Shown here: piece after piece, positions 11,801-22,903 of the stretch | How positions within the stretch are numbered: position 1 is the first letter of the stretch | How the letters are laid out: every line of letters starts with the position of its first letter | Assembly (NCBI GenBank): GCA_944470555.2 | Contig: OX104131.1 | Coordinates: 13,942,515-14,006,514 of the forward strand | DNA: 64,000 bases | From: Heterobilharzia americana | Taxonomy: Eukaryota; Platyhelminthes; Trematoda; Strigeidida; Schistosomatidae | Reading direction: 5' to 3' | The notes under the pieces: model-generated | The model's input: the letters and a program-made list of their open reading frames with translations, nothing else | Databases searched by the model: none | Told to the model about the DNA's origin: nothing | Program-made: the position numbers and the translations under genes

Positions 11801-12099
11801 CAACCAAGAACCTATCACGCAACAAATATGCAGGAAGAAGTGGAGATGGATTGGCCATGCACTGAGAAGGCCGACTGAGGACATCACGCGTCAGGCCCTC
11901 GAGTGGAATCCCCATGGGAAGCGACGAGTTGGACGTCCGAGGGTGACATGGAGGAGGTCGTGCGAGCAGGAAATGAGAGGTTGTGGGCTGTCGTGGGACC
12001 AGGTTCAAAAGATCTCAGAGAACAGAGGTCACTGGAGGCGTGCTACTGAAGCCCTATGTTCCACTAGGAACCCAAGGGACTAATAATAATAATAATAAT
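8882..12099 (+). mobile_element. Full-length RTE-clade (SR2/SjR2-like) non-LTR retrotransposon
   Basis: The element has a short 5' leader (8882-8945), one long ORF and almost no 3' UTR. It ends in a (TAA)n run that includes the stop codon. Exact 12-bp target-site duplications flank it at 8870-8881 and 12100-12111. The single-ORF endonuclease-reverse transcriptase layout and simple-repeat 3' end fit the RTE clade, which schistosomes carry as SR2 and SjR2. Intact coding capacity and undamaged duplications suggest a fairly recent insertion. Two decayed relatives are in the same window. Confidence 0.9.
8946..12083 (+). CDS. RTE-type endonuclease-reverse transcriptase polyprotein
   Basis: This uninterrupted 1045-residue ORF encodes the enzyme that nicks genomic DNA and copies the element RNA into the nick. 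The N-terminal half is an apurinic-endonuclease-like domain from about residue 66, with 'VGTWNVRTM', 'GDMNAKLG' and the catalytic S-D-H at 303-305. The reverse transcriptase follows, with 'GDLSACKNWRGITLLS', 'FIDFEKAFDSVDRE', 'GVKQGCLLSP' and the catalytic FADD box at residues 780-783. A basic C-terminal region contains 'WRWIGHALRRPTED' and 'RRVGRPRVTW'. The first Met is used as the start because the frame is open from there; a Met at residue 61, just before the endonuclease, is an alternative. Such ORFs are often mislabelled craniofacial development protein 2-like. All key motifs look intact, so activity is possible but untested. Confidence 0.92.
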   Translation: MGIGLATLLRKTNLTAKETSKHKQNIKNENKLIPRWNRRGEMTPVGESLREANWPMCLLSMKAKVNVGTWNVRTMFEPSKAAQIAKEMRRYNIEVLGICESRWNGSGLSKLSTGESIIYSGHPDANHEHTEGVAIMMSSRASKALMQWEPISSRIMTARFNSKGRKVTIIQCYAPTNNAEQEKKEEFYRQLQSTLDKTSVGDIKILMGDMNAKLGGDNTGRELTMGREALGEMNENGELFAEFCAFNDLVIGGSVFRHKDIHKATWISPDGHTKNQIDFISISRKWRRSLLNTRSRRGADVGSDHYLVQGTFQIKLKAFKEAGDRPQPKYNTRKLKDETTKEIFKAAIKTKWETSSNIPEETCVEEHWKSLKAMWKETCTTVLGRKKKEDKEWISTDTWKLIEERRMVKQKINQCKDAQRQEELSTMYKTLDKEVKKSARNDKRHFYETLASEAEQAAGKRDLTTLYQITRLLSGKRPTQMKPIKDEEGNLITKEEKQRKRWADHFKKLLNRPPPALRPEIPPAAAELQVNINPPTKMEVLNAIKLLKCGKAAGPDGIPPEALKTDAETTAAMLTPLLQKVWKEEKVPDDWKKGYLVKLPKKGDLSACKNWRGITLLSTPSKILSRIILERLRDALDSKLRPEQAGFRKYKSCADQIATLRIIIEQSIEWQSPLHLNFIDFEKAFDSVDREVIWKLLQYYGVPQTFIRLIQQLYEDATCQVIHNGKLSDAFEVKTGVKQGCLLSPMIFLIVVDWIMQQTVGSEKRGIHWTTEKNLEDLDFADDLCLMSHKLEDLQAKTNKLIEEAAKTGLQVNIEKTEVMKIPHHHHQQQQQQTPITVNGRNLKEVTSFTYLGSTVSTTGGTDEDVKVRIGKARQAFISLKPVWRSSALSMRNKIRIFNTNVKSVLLYGSETWRVTKGISNKLQTFINNCLRSLLKIRWPEKISNKELWERTNQEPITQQICRKKWRWIGHALRRPTEDITRQALEWNPHGKRRVGRPRVTWRRSCEQEMRGCGLSWDQVQKISENRGHWRRATEALCSTRNPRD

Positions 12100-12111
12100 A
12101 GTATGACAGAA
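12100..12111 (+). repeat. Target-site duplication, right (AGTATGACAGAA)
   Basis: Exact copy of 8870-8881, directly after the (TAA)n tail of the RTE element. Confidence 0.85.
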
Positions 12112-15100
12112 TGTGATTCAATTTTATTTAATTTATTGCATCATATTTCGGACACAGTTTATTGTCTATTGTTATATCAAGTACTTTGATACATTGTCAG
12201 ATTAGTTTTAATTGCAAGAATCCTAGAAATGTATCAATGCACTACCAGACAGACGAATATAATCAACATCAAACCTTGTGCAGAAGTGTATCGTTTCAGT
12301 TTACCACAATCCACAGTAGCATGAAAAGGAAAGTGGATAGAAAAAGACTGATATCAAAGTGGAAAAAGATGCACGGAGGAAGAAGAAATTTGGAAACGAA
12401 GGTTACTGAGGATTTTCAAGTTTCAGAAGACGTCAGAGTGAATACATCTGCACTACTGTGACTGATTTTCAGCCATTTCATCAACAGTCTACAACCAGTG
12501 GTTCCTATAGTCTCGGCGAAAGCAAATACGGTTAGGGTTGGGCCACTGTGAATCCTCTTCCAAATTAAACTTATATCACGTAGTATATCACGCCGAGGTA
12601 GGAGCCAACTTGGAACGTGTAACACATGTCCAAGCACCTCAGTCGGCAAAGTTTCACAGCCTAATCGACGGACTTTCTTTCCTTGCCTATTATCTTTCAC
12701 TTAACCTCTACATTGCTAACATGGTGATTCCACTGTACGCAAACAGTACAACGAAGACGTCAGTGTTAGAAAAACTGTTATATCTTCACAAATTATACTT
12801 TCAACGTTCATGCCATACAACCATATAACATGAATGAATGAACTGCAACGCATCAAGCTCATCATTTGGGAATTAGTTGAATATCGCGTCGATGACAGAG
12901 ATGATGTAAACTGTCAAATGCCAAACGGGTGTTCTTTATATGAGCTGATGCACTGTTAACCTGAGTAATATAGTCTTATATCATTTTACACTTAAGACTA
13001 TGATGAATTAATTTTTGATGTAGGTGTTTGATTCTTGTAAGTCGAACAAGCTTGGTGAATAAAAACTGTATTCTTCTGTCACTTATCATCAGTTCACCAC
13101 AATGAGTCGCTGAGAACCTATTGCACATCATCCATTTTTCACTCTTTCAAATATTTTCTACAGCACGATTTTAATCAGTAGTCATACACCACTATTATCA
13201 TCAGCCGACTTTTCTCCGCACAGAACTTAAATCCATTCTTCAGTCAGTCACTGGTGAGTAATAAGTTTGAAAACTCATGTTACTGAATTCCAATCTAGTG
13301 GTTGGTGGGTGACATGCTAAACGCAGTCAACCAATATCAAATTGATAGGCACAATTACTGAGCAACGGTTCAAGTAGTTACAACTCACAGAAGTACATGA
13401 AGATACAACGTAGTAGCATGAATATTTAGGAAACTAGGAAAAAGCATCAAAAGTTGTAGGAATTTATTCAAGGTTTGTAAGAGAAGACTAAACAAAAAAT
13501 ATGAACTGTGATGTCATGATGAGAATGAAGTCAGTGTATGGATGCACTTGTGCCACTGCTACCAATTTTCAACCGAAACGTCTACAGTCTCCGATCATGG
13601 CCTTCGTTTGTAATGGGAACCCCAACCAAAACGTGTACATTTCTCTGCATAATTCAGGTCAAAGTCAGAGACTCAACGGAATGATGCCACGTTTGCCTGA
13701 CTGCTCCTAACCTTCTTCAAGTTTAACTCTACCTCATGTAATATCACACATTCGGAGAAAATGGTGACTCAGGATGCGTAACAAATCCCAGCCACCTGTG
13801 TCACCGAATGATTTACTCCCTTTGCCTAAGAAATTTCATCTGACCCATACACTCTTAACGCAACAGTTCCACAACACATGGCTTATGCTAAAAAGGGACC
13901 GACTGTCAAGAACATGAAACTTTCTTATATCCTCCACCTTCAATAACCACGGTTCACAGCCATATTGTTAAACACAGAACTTACAAGCAGTAAACTCGAC
14001 TTTGAGTAATCAGTCGGATGTTTAACTGGCATTATAAATGGCACAATGAGAGAAGAGTCAGACGAAGTCTTGTGTATGTAGAGCTTTTTACTTTTATTGA
14101 TGTATCAGGGCTGATTTGACTTCTAAATTTAGTGAGCGGGATAACACACTGAACCGCTTCACTCCTATTTTCAGAGAAGAAGCCAACGAAAACCAGTCCT
14201 GACGTATCAGTTTGCATTTATTGGTGAGCAAAGCTGCTAAAATATTCCAAAACTACTATTCAAGCTATGTCTTCAACTGACAAGACTAATTCATCTGCAT
14301 GGTTTAAGCCTAGTGAAAGGTTGCCTGCAGTATGACTAATCACTCCAAATTTAGGTGATAAAAGGAAGATCATCAGGATTTCCATGAATAACTTAGGTAA
14401 CAATGGAGAGATTGTGTGTGTGGACATGTTTAGTGGAGATCACTTCACTCACACAGCTCACGTGATGCCTCAACATAGGCTCTGAGACGCCCAAAGGTGT
14501 TCAAACATAGAGTTTGTACTAGAATGATATACTTACTGGCCACCTGCTCAGCTGAGAAATACTGACACAATACCTATCGACTGACATTGTTGAATACCGC
14601 CTTTATCGATGGTCTGATATTCATTCATGTATGTAGTAGCGGCTTAGGACTGATAATGATCCCAGATATAAATTAAAATCCATGCTCAATGATCCTTCTT
14701 CTCCTGGTTTTTTTTACATCTGGTAAGATTGTGCGAAGAAAAACGTTTCTGGGGCAATTAGCAATGAAGTAAAGTAGTCTGTACTTTTAAAAGTTGTATA
14801 ATTCAAGACCAGTTATAAGTTTTGGAAACATATTTTCCAGATAAAAATAGGTGCTAACCAAATACGATAGGATACATACGAATGTGCAGAAACAAGATAA
14901 CAGAGAGAAGAACAACTTATTGAAGAGTAACGCGACTTAGAAGAGTATATGGTTTGAATGAAATGGTGTCTGTTAGATTGATTCTGATTCATTGTATTAA
15001 AGATGTGGTAGTAAAAATAAAAATTCATAACACCTGTGACACGTAGCTAGTAGCCTACATTCTTTCATCAACTCAACCTGGATAGATTGGCGCCATGTTA

Positions 15101-15739
15101 GAACTATAACATCCTTAGTCTATTTTTAGCCTTGTTCTACATCGGTATCATTGCACAGCAGGCCAGGCATGCGTGACATATGTCTCAGCAACTTAATTGG
15201 TGTGAGTTCATGGTGTGTTCTACCTTTTCAAAAAAATATTGTTTTTCTTTATCTGTAGACTGACAAACAGTATCACTAAATAATATCAATAAATATAATT
15301 ACGAATCTTACCATTTACGGGATGTATACAAATATGGGAGACGAGACCTAGTAAAAATAAAAGAGGAAACGTTTTGCGAGCCTAAATCGAAACGTTTGTA
15401 CAAAGTCATGATTAAAGAATTTTGTTATGATCAATATTAGTCGCACAAAAATGGATGTGGAATAGCATTCCCTCCTTTTTTTTATCTCATGCTATAGTTC
15501 CAAGTATTATCTGAAAGGTAGCACACTTGTTCTCCAGCTGAATAGGTAACTTTAAAGTTAACTTCATCTTTCTGTTTCTTTTACACAAATAAAATTGCAG
15601 ATATCAACTGTAAACTGCTTTGTTAAGGAACGAAAGTCTTATTACCCCTTTGATGATTTAGTTAATTATGCGTTATTTCTTTTATGTAACCAACACCTTA
15701 TAGGCTCAACTCAATCAAATACTTGATAACTGTTCAGTT
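12112..15739. other. Non-coding stretch with diverged duplicated blocks
   Basis: Two blocks, about 12480-12830 and 13540-13930, share a similar order of short matches (for example 'gtaacacatgtccaagcacc' against 'gtaacaaatcccagccacc'), and a weaker third match lies near 15160-15215. They look like old copies of one interspersed repeat. Open frames here have no recognisable motif. Confidence 0.4.
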
Positions 15740-15885
15740 CTTAATGTTGTTGCTTGTCTCGAGTTTGAGTTCTAGTAAAAACAATATCGCTTAATGGGAG
15801 GCAGGTACGTTTAGCTGACGAATAGCAAATAGCAAGAAACGCGTGCCTCGGATTTCACTGCTAGTCACTGTTCATCATTAATAAA
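15740..15885 (+). mobile_element. Degenerate Smα-like SINE with hammerhead remnant
   Basis: The SINE 3' region is recognisable by 'ctgacgaatagcaaatagc', 'aagaaacgcgtgcc' and 'ttcactgctagtcactg'. The core is CTGACGA...GAAA, but stem II has lost its complementarity. The tRNA-like head is poorly preserved. Confidence 0.6.
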
Positions 15886-16179
15886 TGTTAAGTTCCTGTT
15901 TGAAAGTGATGCCTGTTTGTTTTTGAGATAAATGATTAAGATACACTAATGTCAATGGTCATTAGAGTGAAAATCTACGAAAATGCTGTGTATATGTGTG
16001 CCGCATCGGTGCAAGACACTTTTTACAGAAACCAGTTATTTTGATTTATCTAGATTGTGAAATTTAATTGTAAAATAGGCTTATTAACAGCAAAGGACAA
16101 CATGGGTACTGCAGTAAAACGTAGTTTAGAAAGAATTGGAAGTAATTTACTCTCCATATTCTTATCAACTTAACTCTAC

Positions 16180-16277
16180 CACTTAACGACATCGTTTTAA
16201 TTGTTTCCTCTCCGTTGTGATACAAGCAGCTAGATTTATCAGATATCGAGGATAGCTGTTGAATCATTTTGACTTTA
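16180..16277 (-). CDS. Candidate exon, cytoplasmic linker of the FN3 receptor gene
   Basis: On the minus strand an acceptor 'gtgaattatttag' precedes 98 bases that stay open (part of it reads 'MIQQLSSISDKSS') and end at a moderate donor, GTG|GTAGAG. The exon would start in phase 2, which matches the phase-2 donor of the candidate exon at 17066-17248, and would end in phase 1. The composition is polar and serine-rich, which suits a linker between membrane and enzyme domain. No domain is recognisable, and the support is phase matching and weak splice signals only. It may be a chance frame. Confidence 0.22.
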
Positions 16278-17065
16278 CTAAATAATTCACTTGAAGTTAA
16301 AAACTGCCATTTTCATTTTTACATATTCAACGTATAATTATCTCCTTGAATACCAAGTAACACTTTACCTGTCGAAGTGAAACACCCATTTGACATTAAT
16401 AATTAGTGGTATGCTATTTTGTCTCAAAACGAGGATCATGGTCAATAAATAATTTATATAATAGTTTGAAGGAAAACTGCTATTAGCCCAATCAATGTTA
16501 TAAGCATTACTAATACTAGGATCTGTCCACTTTCTGTGATTAACGCTGTTTAGGAAGAGAACTCTTAGTTTTCCAAAGAAATAATGTAGTGAATGGAACT
16601 AAGCATACAATAACTGATGTGAAATGGCATGTTATTAAAGCAAAAGAATGACTACACTTTCAGTTGAATTCTATTGGTTGAACATCAAGGAAATTTGATC
16701 AGCGATTAAAAATGTTCTTTTCATTTTGTAAGTTTAATAGGTTCAATCGTCAATACATGAAAGTAAGAGAGAATATGTTATAGTGATTGGTTGTAAACAG
16801 TTGCCTTCTGATACTATTTTAGTACCTACTGGGAAGATAAGTCAGGATTGGTCTTTCGTTCTGTTTGAGATTCCTTAGTTGGATGATTTTGTATTTTATT
16901 GGCTGGAAATGTTTCCAGTATAGCTTTTAGTTACCATCAATAGCCTCCTTAGTATTTTAAGCATCAGCTGAATTTTTTATTCTGATTGTTTTTAGATACT
17001 GAGAAAGAGGATGCTTGAGAGCCTTCAGTCGACGATAATTTTCAAATGAAAAAGGCATAACTCAC

Positions 17066-17248
17066 CCATCTGTTGCTTTCACTGACTGTGGTCCTTCACT
17101 AATCACATTTTCATTACTTTGTTCTTGTTTTTTATTATTACAAAACAATATTCCCCCTCAATGAGACGATAATACAATAGAGCAAATGTAGAAGCAGCCA
17201 GTGCAAACAATGACCATAATAAACAGCATGTGACCACAACAACTGTTG
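17066..17248 (-). CDS. Candidate transmembrane exon of the FN3 receptor gene (frame uncertain)
   Basis: Minus strand: an acceptor 'ttatatttgtcag' precedes a segment that in one frame reads as a strongly hydrophobic stretch ('TVVVVTCCLLWSLFALAAST') followed by 'YYRLIEG'. A strong donor GG|GTGAGT ends the segment at 17066, but it is in frame with a different reading ('CNNKKQEQSNENV', 'EGPQSVKATDG'). The switch falls at a run of five C on the plus strand (17153-17157), so a one-base error or indel there would join both parts. The upstream frame near 17300-17374 ('YESELSFRSSFYF') could be another piece, separated by an intron of about 30 nt. Position and content suit an RPTP membrane anchor, but the model is not closed. 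Confidence 0.3.
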
Positions 17249-17754
17249 CTGACAAATATAATGTTCAAAATAATACATACATAAGGAAAAGCGTTAATCA
17301 ACAAACAAAAAGTATGCTGAATGAAATAGAAGCTACTTCTAAATGACAATTCACTCTCATAGGCTGAACACATGCAATCATTAGAAACACTTATCAGTAG
17401 GTTTCTACTGTTCAGGTCTCATCAAGTAGACAAGGATACATTTGTACTTTGAGGAAGTTTCCTGCTTCCGTCGGACTACCTATCTCACAGATGATATCAC
17501 TCAATCCAACTAGTAGAACTTCTACCTAAATAATTAATGAAGCTTGATAACCTAAATCTATTTAAGTTTGGTGAATGAAGTATTTTAGAGCCTTCACAAT
17601 TATTAGACTACCTATTGAAAGTTACCGAACTGGTTATCTGACTGACAACTAGTCAACTAAACAACTGTGGAAATATAGTACCGACCGAACAAAGATATAC
17701 TTAAAGTTAAAATAAAAGGCATAATAATTCAGCTCCTGTCAATAAACTTCTAGA

Positions 17755-17960
17755 TTATTAATGATAGGTAGTGATTAGCAGGAAAACTCTGGACGCACAT
17801 TTCGTCTTATTTAGGATTCATCAGGTAGATGTACCTGCATCCTAATGAGTGATTTTATTCCTACTGAGACTTGAACTCCCAATCAACCGCTCAAATGCAA
17901 GAGGTTCATCCATTTAACCCCAAGTTATCCAAAAAACTTCTGAAATGCCTGCGAACATAC
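17755..17960 (-). mobile_element. Smα-like SINE with degenerate hammerhead
   Basis: Minus-oriented SINE. A tRNA-like head with a B-box-like 'gagttcaagtctc' is followed by the hammerhead region at about 17788-17837, then 'cctgctaatcactacctatc'. The core CTGATGA and GAAA are intact, but stem I no longer pairs well and stem II is weakened. Cleavage activity is doubtful. Confidence 0.7.
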
Positions 17961-20081
17961 AATAAACCAAATTAGCCAAATGAAATAATGCTTAAAAATA
18001 CCTTGTAAATTATACTAAAACAAGACCAATCAGTTAAAATATGAAATAATAATAATACCACCGCTATCAAGTAATGAACTGTAGGAGAAGAGGTAAAAAA
18101 ACCGCTACTCATCTTAATTTAAGTGTTATGCATGATAAAATATCAGACAGTCCACTAGTACAGCCACATAGGTAAACAGCTTCAGAGGTGTCACATGGAA
18201 ACGTCAGTTGGAATATAATAAACAGAAATATGTTTCTTACTACTGAACTCAGAACTATATTAAGTAGTATGAAACTAATTATGTATACCAGCAGTTCGAA
18301 CTGGCAGCAGTCTATACAGTCTGTACATAACTCATTTGATCTACTGATAAAAGGAAGATATTTTCAGCTATTATAACTGCCAAATGTGTGCACGCTGACA
18401 CCAACCCATCTAAAATGTATTCGGAAACATTAGATGAATCGCACAGACAAATGTAGGCATGTATTCTCTACACATTCACCCTATCATTGTTATTTAAACT
18501 TAATATACTGACCGATAAATTTACAAGTTTATAAGATACTCCAGACTTTGATGTCGATTGATCATAAAAAATTATCAGCTAAACAATTTTTGTACGCTAC
18601 GTGGTTGGCACTAATTAGCAAGGTATATTTTACGTGATGAAGGTACAATCGCTCATCAAGAGATTGCGATACACACTGAAACGCTGTACATTCTGGATAT
18701 CCTAGTAGTAACACCTCTGGTTACTCAGTGAGAAAGCAAGTAATTGCTCAGAGAATTTATTTTTAGACTGAAAGCATCCAAATCTACTGGAGTAGGAGTA
18801 GTTTTATAAACCGCTTCGAGCAGTCACTATAGCAACGAATGAAGTCAGAGTTTATTGTTCTTAGTAACATGAGTAAATGTAGATGTAGGTGACATCTGGG
18901 ATATTAGGAATCAGTGTTTAGACATTTTTAAGTGTTGTGGCTTAAAATCAGTCTCGATGATTCAAGTGTATACTACATTTATTTATTTAGAAACTTAGAA
19001 TATCTCATGACCCTGTATTCGCTCACATCATCATTGTATGTCCTTCTTTACTGTGATAATCTTTTCATTTTGACGAATTTTGTTCGTTCTCGTTAAGCAT
19101 TTGTTTTGTTTTTCTATCCAGGTTTTACGTTGTTTGGACTGACCGTTATATTTTCAATTTTTCTGATTTTTTGTTACTTGACCTGGTTGTCTTTATGAGG
19201 TTGCGATGACAATGTTTGTAGGATGTCTATAGCTATTAAGATAGTCCTGAGTGCCGTTGAGTGAAGCGTCTGCGGTTGGAAAATGTTATAATACTGGTAT
19301 TGACTTTCTCTACTTCATTTTAATTCCCCTCTGTGTGACCACCTTTGTGCCTTTCATGCCTTCAACATCATACTGCTTAATAAAAATGAGTAGTACTATA
19401 TTTCACTTTTCGTGGTTGCTTTCTGTATGCATTTGCCTATAGACTTGGATCATGTAGTGTTTGTATTTGTCAGGTTAACATTTCAGTGAATAAGCTTTCA
19501 TTGTCATATCCTGATTGTACTTTAACCTCTTTGTTTTGATTTCCTTTCCTATCTCCGGTCACTATAGTCAAAAGAGTCTTCTTTCAAAGTCATTTACAAA
19601 ATGAAGGCAAACATTTCGAAGCGAGTGCGTATTCGCCACCTCAAAACAGGAGAAGCTGTGGGGATCCAGCACTACAAGCCTGCCCTTTGTGCTGAAAAAA
19701 AGGTATATTCAGTCTCCAATTTTGCCTTGGGCGTTATCTTCCTAATATGGTTTATCAATTTTTTCCGTTTATTTACGCTAATTCTATGGCCAAGTTTTTG
19801 ATGACCTTGATTTGACTTTTAGCACTTATCACCTTGTGACCTTATCCACCGTTTTTATGACTTTTTATTGACCTATCTGTCACTGATGGATATATATATT
19901 TTTTCACAATTATGGTTACGATGTAGAGTGATTTGTCGAAAACAAAATTTTCTTCGCTGAACTGTCTTTTACCAATTTACATCATCATTAATTATCTTCA
20001 TCCTTTCTACTTATTCCGAACTTTCGTGCATCTTTGTTTTTCAACCATGATTTAAGTTTACCAGGCTTTAAATGTTTAGTA
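17961..20081. other. Non-coding stretch, probably intron
   Basis: No repeat family or gene is recognised. A plus-strand ATG frame at 19601-19702 ends at a donor-like AAG|GTATAT and is less AT-rich than its surroundings; it is discussed as a finding but is not strong enough to call a gene. Confidence 0.4.
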
Positions 20082-20370
20082 ATGATAGGCAGTGGCTAGC
20101 AGTAGAATGCAGGATGCACATTTCGTCCTATTTGGGACTCGTCAGCTGGGTGTCATACAAGCTATAACACTAAAACTATACCCATCGCACAAAAAGTTGC
20201 TATTGTGGCTCCGTGGTATAGTGAATAACACTCTGGCGTTTGAAGCGAACGCTCCCGAGTCCCGGTAGGGAAAACATCACTAACTAGGAGGCCGGTACAT
20301 CCAGCCGACGAGTCCTAAACAGGAAGAAATGCGCATTCTGGATTCCACTGCTAGCCACTGCCCAGCATTA
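20082..20370. mobile_element. Inverted pair of Smα-like SINEs
   Basis: A short minus-oriented SINE 3' end (about 20082-20160) faces a nearly complete plus-oriented SINE (about 20205-20370). The plus copy has a tRNA-like head ('tggctccgtggtatagtg' and 'cccgagtcccgg'), a hammerhead-like block at 20291-20345 and the tail 'ccactgctagccactg'. In the plus copy the core reads CCGACGA, and the change at the conserved U should inactivate it. Confidence 0.75.
20108..20153 (-). ncRNA. Hammerhead ribozyme motif in Smα-like SINE
   Basis: Minus strand: core CTGACGA, stem II GTCC/GGAC with loop CAAATA, then GAAA, a short self-complementary stem III (ATGTGCAT) and the cleavable C. Stem I keeps three base pairs next to the core. 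The core is fully consistent with the hammerheads known from schistosome S-alpha repeats. Confidence 0.65.
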
Positions 20371-22903
20371 CTATACATAATTAAAACACAGGCAATACCG
20401 AGACATCAGCACAGAAGTCCATATGCCAACAGAGACTGATCAATTTGGTCCTATCAACGATGGTGTAATCCAAGCAATAACACTAAATTTAAATGTTTAC
20501 TTTGTTTATTAATACACTCGTTGGACAGTGTGTTCCACGAAACAATAAACACCTGAACTATTCACGATTTAAAAGTTGTAATTTCATTATACATTATTGT
20601 TGTTTGTCAATATAGTAGTGCATTGCAAACAAATCCTTTGTTTTGACACCATCGTTCACCACGTAACTCGTACATTTGGTTTATCTTACTGATACCTCAG
20701 TCATAGCTGTGATCTTGGAATTGCTGATCAGATGACACTCATCGAGAGAACTGATATTATTAGGCCGAATAATATGTTCAGTAATTTATATGTACTCGTA
20801 AAGAGGTCACAACTACAAGGAAATGATTATTCATTATCATTAGTCTCATTTGTTTTCCTAGCTAATACAGATTCATGACGAAAATTATATTCAGAACAAA
20901 GAGATTATAGATTCTTATTTCAGCAAATGTATTTGCTCGTTTCTTTAATTGTATCTTAAGCTATTGATTTAAATGATGGGTGAAATATGTGTAGTGGATG
21001 TTAATGATGATAACTTACTGTTAGATAGTGTATGGGCATGAATTGTTTTAGACGTAGTATAGCCATACTTAGTATAGGTTCTTAACTGTATACTGTAAGC
21101 AGAAATAAAAAGAGTAAATATATTTGTATGTTAATTGGATAAAATTATGTGATGAATGTATGTGTAAGCATAGAACAAGAATACTGTGACTTACTGTTAC
21201 CCTATGCGAGATTATATGATATAACACAGACTTACATAGTGTTATTAAATGCAACAACTTATTGCTTATGATCACACCAAGGTAATCTTATAATTTCTTG
21301 ACTTAGTTTAATAGTTCCACTACTGTTCTTTCTTTTTTGAATTAGTTGAAAGAAAACTTCCATATATTTGCGATCAGCGGTGAACCATCTCTACTGCATG
21401 TATTAGGTGTTGAAATGACCGAAGGAAATTCATTTACGAAACTCCCTTCCACCCAGATACATTGATATTTAAGGGTGTTACTTTGTTGGTGCACAGTGTA
21501 TGGGTGCATTATTCAATGTATTTGAATGGCTGGGTTATCCTTTGGACTGCATAACGTTTTGGATCTATCATTCTGAACTTGTTAACCCCACAGGTATCGC
21601 TCTCAATTAGCTGGTGACAACAATTTGATCTGAACTCAAAGTCATTACATGGGATTTGAAAGTTTAAATTATTCTATTATTTGGTCAATAGGAAACTTCA
21701 TTTCGAGTGGACTTGTTTGAATTCTATTCTTTTCCCAGCCAGCCTAAGAGTTCTGGTTATGAATTGTAATATCTCATTTATCAACACTGCACAAGCGCTG
21801 ACTTCGCTTACCGTTTCATTGCAATCACTGCCTACATGGTTATTTCTCTTCTTCATGAGATCTTATGAGTGTTTGAATAAACTAGGAAGCATTATCGCCA
21901 AATAGTGAAGTTTCTCCTTATCTGGATTTCATAAATCTGTTACTCAGATTTGACCAAACCTATCTTAATAGATGTGAGGTGAAACGATTTAACATATAGG
22001 TATCAATTAGTACGTGGTGTTTTCTAGTAGGTACTAGTATCTAAAACACAATTTTCGTTTCACTCCATTTTACAGTCTAGATCAGCCACTCATCCTTGTT
22101 CATCTAAGGCAAGTTGAAATTAGTCGAGCACTGAGTTTACGTATGAGAATACTGTAGATTTTTTTGATGTTTGCATAGTGATTTTGCACACTTCATATCT
22201 TCACTACACTTTCTAAGATATCAATCAACGTACCTCAGTAGAAAAAACGTTAAAGACTGGATTTTTCTTAATCGATTCAACACCCATTGCATGAAATAGG
22301 AACAGTTCAACGCCAATCACAGATTTATGGGAAAGTCTACTTGAAATAAATTCAAGTAAAGCGGAGTCTTAGAACTATCAACTTAAGTTAAGAGGCTATG
22401 TGATGATCTTGGTACACAATAAAGGCAATAAACTCCGGTTGAAGCACTATACAGTTAATAACACTGTATCACTGTGTAGCATATCAAAAATTATTCTCAT
22501 ATTTAATAGTACGCTTATGTTATGATTAGTAGGCGTAATTACATGAAGTAAATTAAAACGAACTTAGTCTATACAGCACGATAGGGTGAACACGAAACTA
22601 TACTCCGAGATATTCAGTGTTTACAACAGTTGCATAAAAGCATCTCATGAACTGCACCTTCTTACCCCTTGCTTCCTCTAAATGGTTGGGATCTGCAGTT
22701 AGTGACTTGAAAAGCCACTTCCACTTTTTTAGCTGGCTGTCTTTAACCCTCTTCACTATGTGTAACTGACTATTCAGTATATGTACACAACTTAACGTGT
22801 TCAATTACATTCACATAATGCTTCAACCAGTTACTTCAGTCTAAATGAGAATAAGTTATGCTGTAATGAAATAGAAGTAATTCGAAGTTTTGTGTTAGCT
22901 TAC
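20371..22903. other. Non-coding stretch, probably intron
   Basis: No repeat or exon is securely recognised. By splice phase, an exon carrying the gene from phase 2 (donor at 22904) towards the membrane segment is expected between here and 17248, but it was not found by eye. Confidence 0.4.

Noticed and set aside
9040..12008. Minus-strand frames of 80-130 codons across the RTE element
   Set aside because: They are antisense shadows of the intact retrotransposon ORF.
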